Counted from the stretch's first letter, positions 48,036 through 56,160 are shown. The stretch: 64,000 bases of DNA from Pseudomonadales bacterium (GCA_012103505.1 WLWP01000003.1:83767-147766); one strand, 5' to 3'. A program made the numbers and translations. Notes: generated from the letters alone by a model not told the origin.

Positions 48036-48224
48036 GTAGGTTAAGTGCTGCCATTCTCCTTCATCGGACAGCTGTGCAATGAGTGATCGATCAGGGTGGT
48101 GTTGGGCTCTTTCGATGAGCAGATGCGCAACGCTGCGCGGTAGAGGTCCTACCGCATAAGGACAGGTTAGAAGCAGTTCGCCGTTTTCTCGACGTGCCAC
48201 TGTTACAGCCGGTGGATGAGTCAC
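47922..48224 (-). pseudogene. N-terminal fragment of an acyl-CoA (feruloyl-CoA-like) synthetase
   Basis: Residues 1-88 resemble the start of ANL-family ligases of the feruloyl-CoA synthetase type: VARRENGELLLTCPYAVGPLP, then SVAHLLIERAQHHPDRSLIAQ, HLTYSEAVEGSRRVAQWLINRG. After GASKETP, at about 47962, the frame enters the antisense of the KASIII gene and stops 13 codons later. The AMP-binding P-loop and all catalytic parts are missing (normal length about 550-620). GTG 48224 is the start used. The palindrome at 48299-48312 lies 75 bases upstream, so the promoter of the lost gene survives. Confidence 0.72.
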
Positions 48225-48298
48225 GCGCAGCGCCTTGACAGCTTGGCCTCGCCTAGAAACACAGATTTGCGATGGGAACGGATAGACATTGTGTCAAT

Positions 48299-48312
48299 AA
48301 TTGTTAACAATT
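48299..48312. promoter_or_regulatory. AATTGTTAACAATT perfect 14-base palindrome
   Basis: This is the most symmetric copy of the island's element, followed by a partial repeat TAGCAATTG. It lies upstream of the truncated ligase gene (minus strand), so the lost ligase was probably part of the same regulon. The binder is inferred to be the GntR protein. Confidence 0.5.
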
Positions 48313-48420
48313 AGCAATTGTATGGCAAGTGAAAAATGACTTATGCCCTCATTCTTTTCGATTTTTCTGGGTTCAACTTCTTACTTACGCGCCGAATCGA
48401 CAGGTGTTTCGATGAGTGAC

Positions 48421-48451
48421 ACCGTCAACACCGTCAACACCGTCAACACCG
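48421..48451 (+). repeat. Tandem 9-base repeat (ACCGTCAAC), 3.4 copies
   Basis: Three perfect copies at 48421-48429, 48430-48438 and 48439-48447 plus a partial fourth (ACCG). It lies in the non-coding stretch between the ligase fragment and the PAS kinase. Slippage could change its copy number. No function can be assigned. Confidence 0.8.
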
Positions 48452-48474
48452 CGAGAGTGAGGGAGGATTAACAA

Positions 48475-48558
48475 GTGCGACTATCATTGACGGCCGAACA
48501 AGCTGCTTTCTTAGACTTTATTGCAAAGTATCGATATGTGGACGACGGCGTTAGATAG
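48475..48558 (+). other. 27-codon ORF resembling the start of a ParD-type antitoxin
   Basis: A GTG with GGGAGGA upstream opens MRLSLTAEQAAFLDFIAKYRY-type sequence (given with Met for GTG), like the N-terminal ribbon-helix-helix of ParD/CopG antitoxins, then stops. No toxin gene follows. It may be a remnant. The rest of 48225-48677 holds only repeats and operator-like sites. Confidence 0.22.
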
Positions 48559-48585
48559 AGAGCAAACTGTCGAACAAGAGAAACT

Positions 48586-48599
48586 GTTAACATTTAACA
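48586..48599. promoter_or_regulatory. GTTAACATTTAACA element before the PAS kinase
   Basis: It differs from the 14-mer at 2814 and 13740 by one base and lies 78 bases before the kinase start. Its role as an operator is inferred from the recurrence only. Confidence 0.35.
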
Positions 48600-48677
48600 A
48601 CGATGGCTTATCATACTACTTAGCACACAAGGCAGAATTAGTGTGCGTGGGACAAACTGTTATTTATTGAAGGTTGA

Positions 48678-49727
48678 ATGATTCCAGATCAGTTGTTGGC
48701 CTCTGCATTTAAGCACGTATTTAGCGCCCTCCCGTATGGGATGTGTATCGTAGATTCTGAATTTCGATATGTGGAAGTAAACTCCGCATGGTGCAATTTC
48801 ATCGGTTACTCAAAAGAAGAAGTGATGAATATGTCGTTTCTGGAGTTCACTCATCCTGACGATCAGGCACTAGACGCGGAACTTTCTACGCAGTTGTTCG
48901 ACGGTCAAATCCCATATTTCCGAATCAACAAGCGGTGGATATGTAAGAGCGGTGATGTCGTCGAAGGTTCGTTAACAGCAACCTGCTTACACTCTCCTGA
49001 TCAAGAGCGTTGGGGATTCGCTGTCATAGTGCCAGAATCCCAACAGCTGACGACGCACGGCGGTAGAGATCGCGAAATGCTCGGTCCTCAAGCGCGTGGA
49101 TTGGTACATGAAATCAACAATCTCCTGCTCATTGTGTCGGGTCGAAGTGAGTTGCTTGAACATGAGTTTGGCGACCAGCATGATATCGCGGCGATCAAAA
49201 CAGCAACCCAACTGGCTGGAAATCATACGAAGGCCCTTCTCCTCAATAGTGTTCCAGCGTCAGATGATGGTGCGATGACGGGGATAAACGAAGCCCTCAT
49301 CAGTTTGCAGCTTGTACTTGGACCTCTCCTACCCGCGGGTATTGATGTCCAGATTACGCCGCATGCAAGCGAGATCGAAACGACACTCACCAAGCCTAAG
49401 CTGATTCAGATACTGATGAATTGCGTCACCAATGCCCTAGATGCAATTGAGACGCATGGATCGATATCGATCGACGCAACGTACGCGAGATGCGGCGTTG
49501 CACAAATTCGCATTCACGATGATGGCTCTGGGATTGACGCCGCTGATCTGCCGAGCGTTACACAGCCCTTCTTTACTACAAAAACGCCAGCGCGTGGAAC
49601 GGGGTTGGGTTTGTCGATCGTGCAGTCTGCGGTGATTGAAGCGGGTGGGGTATTTAATATCCAATCCACGAAAGGAGTAGGCACTACGGTATTGATAGAA
49701 ATTCCAGGCAAGCGTTTGTCTAAGTAA
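48678..49727 (+). CDS. PAS-domain sensor histidine kinase
   Basis: 349 residues, no membrane helix. Residues about 10-125 form a PAS domain (SALPYGMCIVDSEFRYVEVNSAWCNFIGYSKEEVM). The dimerisation helix has the phospho-acceptor His in RGLVHEINNLL (about residue 146). The ATPase domain follows: N box NCVTNALDA, G1 HDDGSGI, F PFFTTK, G2 GTGLGLS. It is a soluble kinase of the NtrB-like type. ATG 48678 has GAAGG upstream. It converges on a response regulator/kinase pair read from the other strand, and could phosphorylate that regulator. Confidence 0.88.
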   Translation: MIPDQLLASAFKHVFSALPYGMCIVDSEFRYVEVNSAWCNFIGYSKEEVMNMSFLEFTHPDDQALDAELSTQLFDGQIPYFRINKRWICKSGDVVEGSLTATCLHSPDQERWGFAVIVPESQQLTTHGGRDREMLGPQARGLVHEINNLLLIVSGRSELLEHEFGDQHDIAAIKTATQLAGNHTKALLLNSVPASDDGAMTGINEALISLQLVLGPLLPAGIDVQITPHASEIETTLTKPKLIQILMNCVTNALDAIETHGSISIDATYARCGVAQIRIHDDGSGIDAADLPSVTQPFFTTKTPARGTGLGLSIVQSAVIEAGGVFNIQSTKGVGTTVLIEIPGKRLSK

Positions 49728-49812
49728 TGCAGAGCTGACGAACCTGGGGGAGGGAAGTGAAATGGTCTCTGAAAATTACGAAATGCAACGTGAAATGTTG
49801 TACTAAGAACGG

Positions 49813-50181
49813 TCAATGATCGTTTGAACCGATCGCTTCGCGGATGGTGTTGAGAAGAATCACGCCGCTGAACGGTTTAGGTAAGAATGCCGACACGATG
49901 GGGAACGGCTCCGGCATATCATCAAGTTCGCGCGCATGGCCTGACATCAGCACAACTGGCACCTTGGATCCACGAAGCCTAAGCGCTTTCAGTACATCCC
50001 ATCCGGACAGGTTAGGCATGCGTAAATCTAACAAAATGCAATTCACGCCGTCGAGCGGATGATCGAGGCACGCTTGTCCATTGCGAAGTGCTACGACTTC
50101 CCAATCTGTAGCGGTTCTAATTAAAAGCTCAATGGTTTCTCGCACCATATCGTTGTCGTCCACAACCAATATTTTAGTCAT
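49813..50181 (-). CDS. Single-domain response regulator (receiver)
   Basis: 122 residues of a CheY-like receiver: acidic pair VVDDND, phospho-acceptor Asp in ILLDLRMPNLSGWD, Thr/Ser position VVLMSGHA and Lys in FLPKPF. There is no output domain, so it must act by protein contact or pass phosphate on. ATG 50181 overlaps the stop of the upstream kinase by 8 bases and starts the usual MTKILVVDD. A longer frame from 50208 lies inside the kinase gene. Confidence 0.88.
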   Translation of the reverse strand: MTKILVVDDNDMVRETIELLIRTATDWEVVALRNGQACLDHPLDGVNCILLDLRMPNLSGWDVLKALRLRGSKVPVVLMSGHARELDDMPEPFPIVSAFLPKPFSGVILLNTIREAIGSNDH

Positions 50182-51265
50182 CGGAAAACTTAGGGAGACT
50201 GAGTTCAAATGCGGTGAACTCTGAGTCGAGATTCAGCCGAATAGAACCGCCGTGCCTTTCGACCGTCGTACGACAAATTGTTAATCCCAAGCCGATGGCA
50301 TTGTCTTTGTCGGTGTGAAACGCTTCGAAAACCTGTTCATCTCGGAGGCGTGGTCCGTTGTTCGCGATGATCATCGTGACTTGATACTCAAGCTCCACGA
50401 TCGTGATGTCGATGGCTGGATGCGGTGTGATGTGCAAGGCCTCCAGAGCATTTTGTAGGATGTGAACCAACACCTGTTCGAGCTGCGCTTTTTCCCCATG
50501 GACGACCGGGTTAGGTGATTGAATATCGACTTGGAGTGTGACGCCATATTGGCGTAGTTCAGCTTGCAAATGATTGCGAGCCGTTGTGACTAAGTCCTCA
50601 ACCGAGACCTGTTCCCGAGTGCCTTCTCCGTTCGATGCGAGCTGCAGAAACTGTTGAACCAACTCGCCCGCACGGGCGGCGTATCTCCCGACATCGCTTA
50701 GACTCGCCTTGAGCTGGCCGACGTCTTGCGTTGCCTCTGCTATTGAACTGAGTACTGTAATTGCATTTAAGGGTTGGTTGAGCTCGTGCGCGATTCCAGT
50801 CGAAAGCTCTGCTAAGACATTGAATCGGGCTAGCCGTGCCGACTGAAGTTCTTGGGCCCGTAGCCGGTCCTCGAGCGCCTTTTGCTCACTCAAATCTCGA
50901 ACGAACGCTGTGAATCTTTTTGTCTCGCCCACACTATGACCGGTGACGGTAAGTTCTGCGGGAAATTCGGATCCGTTTTGACGCAACCCAACAACCTCAA
51001 GACGTTGCTCTAAGATTCGACTCTCACCGGTCTCTAGGTAGCGCTCGATACCCTTAATATGATTAGAGCGAAGACGCTCCGGAATCACAGTCTCATGTAT
51101 GAACCGCCCGAGTGCTTCATCTTTTGCCCAACCGAACATAACCATTGATTGGGTGTTCCATTCAACGATGATGCCGTGTTCATCGATGACGATGATTGCA
51201 TCAACGGATGAGTCGAGTACACGCGACAGTAACCATTCTCGGGGCGGGGTATCAGATTCAGCCAT
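50174..51265 (-). CDS. PAS-domain sensor histidine kinase (FixL/DctB-like)
   Basis: 363 residues, soluble. PAS at about 14-125 (SSVDAIIVIDEHGIIVEWNTQSMVMFGW) with the FVRDLSEQKALEDRL linker, phospho-acceptor His in GIAHELNQPLNAI, N box HILQNALEA, and G2 GLGLTICR. The G1 box reads IANNGPRL where Asp-x-Gly is usual, so nucleotide binding may be weakened. It is co-translated with the receiver that follows (8-base overlap), its likely partner. Confidence 0.88.
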   Translation of the reverse strand: MAESDTPPREWLLSRVLDSSVDAIIVIDEHGIIVEWNTQSMVMFGWAKDEALGRFIHETVIPERLRSNHIKGIERYLETGESRILEQRLEVVGLRQNGSEFPAELTVTGHSVGETKRFTAFVRDLSEQKALEDRLRAQELQSARLARFNVLAELSTGIAHELNQPLNAITVLSSIAEATQDVGQLKASLSDVGRYAARAGELVQQFLQLASNGEGTREQVSVEDLVTTARNHLQAELRQYGVTLQVDIQSPNPVVHGEKAQLEQVLVHILQNALEALHITPHPAIDITIVELEYQVTMIIANNGPRLRDEQVFEAFHTDKDNAIGLGLTICRTTVERHGGSIRLNLDSEFTAFELSLPKFSDD

Positions 51266-51497
51266 TCGCTTCTAAAATTTTTCTATTGCTAAAATAGTAG
51301 TTCACTTCGCCGGTTCAGGAAAACAATTGGTCTCTCTTTGCAGTGATAATGCTCCAGTCAATTGGATGCCTAGGACAGTAAGAAGTTCTCTCTGGTAATC
51401 ATGTGGGGGCACCAGCAAGAAGAAAGAAAAGCGCATCAGGCGAAGAAGGAATCGATTGCCGTTAACGAGTATCTTTTGGTTTCAGGAGGTTTGAACG

Positions 51498-51898
51498 ATG
51501 AATGGAGTGTGTCTGTGCGGAGAGGTCATTGTCTCCGTCGAAAAAAACCGGAGTTCGTCCACGACTGCAATTGTTCACTCTGTCGAAAGTCAGGCGCGAT
51601 CTGGGGGTATTTCTCATCCGCGGGAGTTGCGATAAGCGGTGAGACCATTTCGTTTGTGCGGCGGGACAAGCAAGACCCTCGCGTCGAACTGCATGCGTGC
51701 AAGACGTGTGCAGTAACGGTCTATTTCAAATTCACCCCTTCGATTATTGCTCAAAACCCGATGTTGGATCAGATAGGGGTCAACACTTCGCTGTTTTCTC
51801 TGGGAGAACTCAAGGGGATTGAGATGCGGTTTCCTGACGGTGAAAATTGGTCAGGATTAGGTGCATTCGAATATCGGCGGGCTCCAATTATGATGTGA
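51498..51898 (+). CDS. GFA/CENP-V family protein with a poly-A frameshift
   Basis: After correction about 133 residues. AGGAGGT lies 8 bases before ATG 51498, which opens MNGVCLCGEVIVSVEK. A run of seven A at about 51541-51547 throws the frame; with eight A it continues KPEFVHDCNCSLCRKSGAIWG and on to TGA at 51896-51898. Zinc cysteines are CLCG, CNCSLC and CKTC. As written, only a longer, unlikely frame (from 51401) reads the C-terminal part. It is the second of three GFA genes in the window. Confidence 0.75.
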
Positions 51899-52004
51899 TG
51901 GGAACCCATTCCACCGTTGTTGGTCAAATCCCGCAAGGCGGTAGCAACTTGAGCTCAACGAGCTACTGAAGGCCAGAAGTAAGACGTAGAATGTTGGAAA
52001 ATAA

Positions 52005-52508
52005 TTGACGAGAGCAAGAAACTCCACCGCAGCAATCTGTGATGCGGTGAAGAGAACGGAACAGTTGTTTGGAGCGCTACGAGATGTTGTTGAACAACTA
52101 TCTTTAGAGCAGTACCAAGTTGCTCAATCACCGCTTGAAAGTAGTATCGGCGCGCACTTACGGCACATACTTGAGTTCTATCAACTGTTCCTCTGCCAAC
52201 AATCGGGAGAGTCGATAAACTACGATAAACGTAGACGTTGTCGCGAGGTTGAGCATTGTAAAGCCAGCGCGTTGGGGCTGATGCAACTCTTGGAAGATCG
52301 ACTGGGTACGATTCACCAGGAAAGACCAATATCGGTTGTGAACGAACACGGGTACTGGTTAAGCACAAGTACAGCAAGAGAACTTCACTTTCTTAGTGAT
52401 CACACCACTCACCATATGGCGATGATTGCGGTTGCCTGCCGACTAGCGAATGTTCCGATATCTAAGTGTTTTGGAGTCTCGACTGCAACACTGCGGGTAG
52501 GTACCTAA
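52005..52508 (+). CDS. DinB-family four-helix protein
   Basis: 167 residues from a TTG start. The DinB/YfiT-type metal histidines are recognisable: His in IGAHLRHILEFY (about residue 50) and the pair in SDHTTHHMAMI (about 133). DinB proteins are damage- or stress-linked metal proteins, some acting as thiol transferases. The start is weakly supported. It is a single gene. Confidence 0.75.
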   Translation: MTRARNSTAAICDAVKRTEQLFGALRDVVEQLSLEQYQVAQSPLESSIGAHLRHILEFYQLFLCQQSGESINYDKRRRCREVEHCKASALGLMQLLEDRLGTIHQERPISVVNEHGYWLSTSTARELHFLSDHTTHHMAMIAVACRLANVPISKCFGVSTATLRVGT

Positions 52509-52635
52509 AAAATAGAAAAACGCACGCTATACCTCGGCAGTACTTTCGTGAATCGATGCTGATCTAGACATCAACACCTTATCCGACTCCTAGTGTTTTG
52601 ATGTGGTCCGTTAACGACCCTGAGCTGCCTTAGCT

Positions 52636-53088
52636 CTAGTCGAGGTCTGTTACGTGTACCTCGTTACCGAATCGTATCTTTCGTTTGTTCAAAGTAGGGA
52701 AATTAGATGCTTCAGCGTACCTACACTCCCCACCCATAAGATATTCCAGCTCAACGTTTCCAGTGTTACGCAAATGATGTACTACGGAAGGCGCGGTAAA
52801 TCCCATGAAGTCTCCAGCTGAGACCGGATGCTCTAAGCCATCAATTTCTGCCGTACCAGCCCCCGACAGTATGTATATCCACTCTTCCTCCCGTTCGTGG
52901 GTATGAGGGACGAACGATTCTTTACCCGGTGGAATAGTCACGCGAACAACAATAGAACGTTCCATACCCACCGTTCGTGACAATTGGGTACTCTTGAATT
53001 GAGAGTTATCATTCCAAGGGTGAGATCCGGCTTGTGCTAGGTCAGTGGCTTCGCTAGCTGAAATGATCGCGCTATTTTTGTCTGTCAC
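52636..53088 (-). CDS. Small cupin-domain protein
   Basis: 150 residues from GTG 53088 (the frame extends to 53118, overlapping the divergent gene). Cupin motif 1 is PHTHEREEEWIYILSG, with His, His and Glu metal ligands; motif 2 is around GDFMGFTAPSVVHHLRNTG. Such proteins bind a metal and serve as isomerases, dioxygenases or sensors. No partner is evident. Confidence 0.82.
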   Translation of the reverse strand: MTDKNSAIISASEATDLAQAGSHPWNDNSQFKSTQLSRTVGMERSIVVRVTIPPGKESFVPHTHEREEEWIYILSGAGTAEIDGLEHPVSAGDFMGFTAPSVVHHLRNTGNVELEYLMGGECRYAEASNFPTLNKRKIRFGNEVHVTDLD

Positions 53089-53091
53089 TGG

Positions 53092-53628
53092 ATGCTCCTG
53101 AACGCAGGCGCTTCTCAACTTCTCTTGTACTACCCGGTTGGGTTAACTGAATTGTTTTGCAAAATATTGGTTGCCGATATTACCTCTGAGCAGTTGACAG
53201 AAGATTTAGAAATGCACACAGTTCTGCGATGTCTGGGCGGCAAGCACGCAACCAAATTACTGGACGACTCTCGCGGTGCAAAGCTAATACACTGGCCTCG
53301 TGTCTGGGCTGCTCGCACACTAGCGTTGGTTGGTGATACTCGATGTGTCGATGCTCTCGAACTGGCTACAAAGGACACAGAATGGCGGGTGAGGATGCAA
53401 GCCGTCCGTGCTGTTTCCTTGGTCTGTACACCAAGTCGTTTGGAAGAAATAGGCGCTTCGTTGGTCTCAGACAAGAGCATTCGTGTACGCGGAATGCTTG
53501 CTACTTGCCTCGGTCGAAATGGCGGAACGGGTTCATACATGCTGCTTGGAACCTTGTTGAGAGATGCTGATGTGCTGGTTAGAAATCACGCAGAGCGAGC
53601 TTTAGCGCGCCTCAAACTTCGGCTTTAA
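53092..53628 (+). CDS. HEAT-repeat-like protein, start uncertain
   Basis: The frame gives 178 residues. From about residue 60 there are two or three helical repeats of the HEAT/PBS type (WAARTLALVGDTRCVDALE, WRVRMQAVRAVSLV, IRVRGMLATCLGRNGG, VLVRNHAERALARL). These bind other proteins. The first 30 or so codons look non-coding and overlap the cupin start region, so ATG 53212 or an alternative codon before it may be the true start. The gene may also have lost its 5' part. Confidence 0.55.
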   Translation: MLLNAGASQLLLYYPVGLTELFCKILVADITSEQLTEDLEMHTVLRCLGGKHATKLLDDSRGAKLIHWPRVWAARTLALVGDTRCVDALELATKDTEWRVRMQAVRAVSLVCTPSRLEEIGASLVSDKSIRVRGMLATCLGRNGGTGSYMLLGTLLRDADVLVRNHAERALARLKLRL

Positions 53629-53767
53629 CGCTTGATTATGCTCTACTCCTCCTGACACCGTTATGGCAGCAATTGGCCGAAAGCGGTCTTTTTGAGTTCG
53701 TATTCTCAGGAAAAACGTCCTTTAACAGCCCATTGCAGATATTTGTTCTTCTAAACAAAATCAAAGA

Positions 53768-54421
53768 CTACCAGCGTGAAATCACTTTTTGTCCTTTGCG
53801 AGTGATCGTAACCGCGCGCGTTCCGGGCTGGCGAACAATATAGCCACGCTGGATCAATCTGTCGCACAACGCGGCGCCAAGACTACCCCCAAGATGACTT
53901 TCTCCCTCAGTCCAATCAAGACAAGACGTCGCAAATCGTCGCTTTGCGCGTGTGACAGCTTCCAGTTCGACACCCAGCTTCTGAAAGAAGGACTCACCAC
54001 GCTCTCCCAGCGTGATAAGAGACGGGTCAGCTTCGTCACGGATGATGACACTGCTTTCGAGCAAGCGATGAAACACCTCGACCCCGATCATTCCAGCGAG
54101 GTGATCGTAGCAGGTCCGAGCATATGCAAGCTTTGAATCGCTAGTTTGGCTGTTGCGTGGTCTGGACAACGCCGCGAGTGACTCTAACAACACCAAAACG
54201 TTGCTATTAGCCAGGGAGTAAATCTGTTTCCGCCCCGACTTCGCACGTGTTACTAGTCCACTGCTACGCAGCGCCAACAAGTGATTCGAAACTTTCGATT
54301 GCGAAACATCTGAAAAGACTACTAGCTCGGCAACGCTTGCTGATCCTTCCGCCAATCGGTGAAGAATATCCAATCGAGTCTGGTCTGCGAGCGCTTTTGT
54401 TACATCAACAGTGGTTTTCAT
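53768..54421 (-). CDS. ArsR-family transcriptional regulator
   Basis: 217 residues from ATG 54421 (frame open to 54433). A winged helix occupies about 1-90 (ALADQTRLDILHRLAEGSASVAEL, VSQSKVSNHLLALRSSGLV). A C-terminal domain carries ARTCYDHLAG and CLDWTEGESHLGGSLGAAL, as in the long ArsR group. The classical ELCVCDL metal box is absent, so the signal may be redox or organic. It diverges from the CMD-family gene; a perfect 8-8-8 inverted repeat (54453-54476) between them is its likely operator. Confidence 0.87.
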   Translation of the reverse strand: MKTTVDVTKALADQTRLDILHRLAEGSASVAELVVFSDVSQSKVSNHLLALRSSGLVTRAKSGRKQIYSLANSNVLVLLESLAALSRPRNSQTSDSKLAYARTCYDHLAGMIGVEVFHRLLESSVIIRDEADPSLITLGERGESFFQKLGVELEAVTRAKRRFATSCLDWTEGESHLGGSLGAALCDRLIQRGYIVRQPGTRAVTITRKGQKVISRW

Positions 54422-54452
54422 TTTACACATCACGTTAAGCTGATATATGATA

Positions 54453-54476
54453 ATGCATCACCCAATCCTGATGCAT
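54453..54476. promoter_or_regulatory. ATGCATCA-(8)-TGATGCAT perfect inverted repeat
   Basis: Two exact 8-base half-sites with an 8-base centre lie in the gap between the ArsR gene and the CMD-family gene, ending 3 bases before ATG 54480. The size and position fit an ArsR-type dimer site. It also argues that the CMD gene starts at 54480 rather than 54447. Confidence 0.55.
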
Positions 54477-54479
54477 GAG

Positions 54480-55028
54480 ATGAAGCCTAGAATAGCACCT
54501 TTAAAACGATCTGATGCCCATCCGAGTGTCGAAGCCCTCTACCAGTTGATGGACCAGATGGGTAATCCACCCCCAAACATGCATCTGACATTTGGGAAAC
54601 ACCCACCCCTGTACGAAAAGTGGCTGCCTTTCGCTACTTACATCATCCCCGCATCGTCACTCAGCCCACGCGAACGCCAACTGCTCATACTCCGCAGTGC
54701 ATATGTCTGGCGTAGCGGCTATATATGGGCACAGCACGAATTCATCTCGCGAAGGCTGGAAGCATTAACACAACAGGAAATTGATTCGGTCGTTACTGGC
54801 GACCATCGGTGGAGTGAACTGGAACGAGCGCTTATCGCCAGTTGCGATGATTGCCGTCAAGAAGGTCAGATTACGCATACGAATTGGGGCGTTCTAGCCA
54901 ACCACTTCGACGAGCAACAGTTGCTCGATGTAGTTTTCACAATTGGACAATACGCGCTCATTGCAATTTGTCTGAAGTCATTGATGGTACCTCTGGACAG
55001 CGGTCTGTCTTTGCCCGAGTGGTCCTGA
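54480..55028 (+). CDS. Carboxymuconolactone decarboxylase (AhpD-like) family protein
   Basis: 182 residues from ATG 54480. It is helical, with the family core LSPRERQLLILRSAYVWRSGYIWAQHEFISR (residues about 60-91). The Cys-x-x-Cys of AhpD is replaced by tryptophan/tyrosine-rich sequence, so thiol peroxidase activity is unlikely. The conserved His (AQHE) remains. Such non-Cys members sit next to regulators in many bacteria with unknown reactions. It is probably repressed by the divergent ArsR protein. Confidence 0.82.
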   Translation: MKPRIAPLKRSDAHPSVEALYQLMDQMGNPPPNMHLTFGKHPPLYEKWLPFATYIIPASSLSPRERQLLILRSAYVWRSGYIWAQHEFISRRLEALTQQEIDSVVTGDHRWSELERALIASCDDCRQEGQITHTNWGVLANHFDEQQLLDVVFTIGQYALIAICLKSLMVPLDSGLSLPEWS

Positions 55029-55051
55029 CATAACGCTGTCAGCTGAACACG

Positions 55052-55078
55052 GCTAGCACAGCTAGCACAGCTAGCAAC
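55052..55078 (+). repeat. Tandem 9-base repeat (GCTAGCACA), about 2.8 copies
   Basis: Copies at 55052-55060 and 55061-55069 are exact, and 55070-55078 matches for eight bases. It lies immediately before the GGAGGA ribosome site of the 55097 gene. The unit length equals that of the repeat at 48421, but the sequences differ. Confidence 0.75.
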
Positions 55079-55096
55079 ACGGAGGAGAGAAGTCGC

Positions 55097-55552
55097 ATGA
55101 TTGCATGGAGTCATTTCGAAAGAGAGTGCCCGGATATTGCGAGCGCAGGGTTACGTTTGCTGGAATTGAATGAAGTCGCATTTCTCGCCACCGTTTCGAA
55201 GACTGGCCGCCCTCGAGTACACCCCTTCGTTCCTCGGATAGTTGAAGCGCGACTTGTCGCTTTCATCATGGACAGTTCGCCAAAAATCAAAGATCTAGCA
55301 AGCCAACGACAATTTTCCATACACGCTCTACCGGGTCCAGAAGATGAGGAGTTTTTTATCAGCGGGGAAGTAGAGATTTGCAACAACGAGTCGGCTTTTC
55401 GTTCTGCATCTGCGGAAGCGATGGGTTTCGCTACAGGCGTTGACGAACACCACATCCTTTACGAATTTTTGATCGATCGAGCGCTGTGGACTCGCTGGCT
55501 CGATTTTGGGATGCCAGACCATCGTCCTGAGTATGTTCGCTGGACGCTTTAG
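55097..55552 (+). CDS. PNPOx-like FMN-binding (pyridoxamine 5'-phosphate oxidase family) protein
   Basis: 151 residues of a split-barrel flavoprotein: LLELNEVAFLATVSKTGRPRVHPFVPRI, SSPKIKDLASQRQFSIHALPG, EDEEFFISGEVEI. These use FMN, F420 or haem; this one has no clear cofactor signature. GGAGGAG precedes the ATG. It may be co-transcribed with the CMD-family gene 68 bases upstream. Confidence 0.83.
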   Translation: MIAWSHFERECPDIASAGLRLLELNEVAFLATVSKTGRPRVHPFVPRIVEARLVAFIMDSSPKIKDLASQRQFSIHALPGPEDEEFFISGEVEICNNESAFRSASAEAMGFATGVDEHHILYEFLIDRALWTRWLDFGMPDHRPEYVRWTL

Positions 55553-55703
55553 TGACGAGTGTCTGTACTTGGCTGTGAATTCAACCGGTCAACGTAACGA
55601 CAATTGGTTAAATCGGTCCGCCGGGATTTCGAAGTCTAACGTTTTTCTTAGTCGTTCGATGAATTACTCAAACTAGCAACTATTCATTTCGAAGGAGCAG
55701 AAA

Positions 55704-56111
55704 GTGGCTGTCGAATTTCCCATATTTGGTGGATGTTTTTGCGGATACGTTAAGTATCAAATTTCTGAAATGCCCAGTTCTGTTGGCATTTGTCACTGTG
55801 AGTCTTGCCGTCGAATAGCTGGCGCAGAAAGCGTTGGTTGGGCAGTGATGAACAAGGATGCTCTTTCCTTTACAGAAGGTAGCACACGAGATTTTCGATC
55901 TTCTGAAAGCGTTGAGCGTACGTTTTGCGAACGTTGTGGTACTACCCTAACGTACCATCGCGATGGCAGAGAACTCATCGACGTCACGCTGGCTACGCTT
56001 GATAACCCTGAACTTCTACAGCCAACTAAGGAAACATGGTGCGGAGAACGAGTATCTTGGAATCAACTTAACGATAATCTAGATCATTTCGAAGGAAGCA
56101 GTTCAAGTTAG
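55704..56111 (+). CDS. GFA/CENP-V family zinc protein
   Basis: 135 residues from GTG 55704 with GAAGGAG upstream. Zinc-binding cysteines: GGCFCGYVKY, CHCESCRRIAGA and CERCGTTLTYH. The closing DDVTLATLDNPE-like stretch (IDVTLATLDNPELLQPTKE) is the family's usual second half. It is the third GFA gene in the window and the most typical one. It is a single gene; function beyond the fold is unknown. Confidence 0.88.
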   Translation: MAVEFPIFGGCFCGYVKYQISEMPSSVGICHCESCRRIAGAESVGWAVMNKDALSFTEGSTRDFRSSESVERTFCERCGTTLTYHRDGRELIDVTLATLDNPELLQPTKETWCGERVSWNQLNDNLDHFEGSSSS

Positions 56112-56160
56112 GAACGCTTTTGGCCGAAAGGTACCCCAGCGGCTCGTTAGTGAACTCATC

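Noticed and set aside
48900..49000. GTTAAC copies inside coding regions (for example near 35485, 36255, 48967, 59393)
   Set aside because: Six-base matches without the extended palindrome, at the frequency expected by chance.
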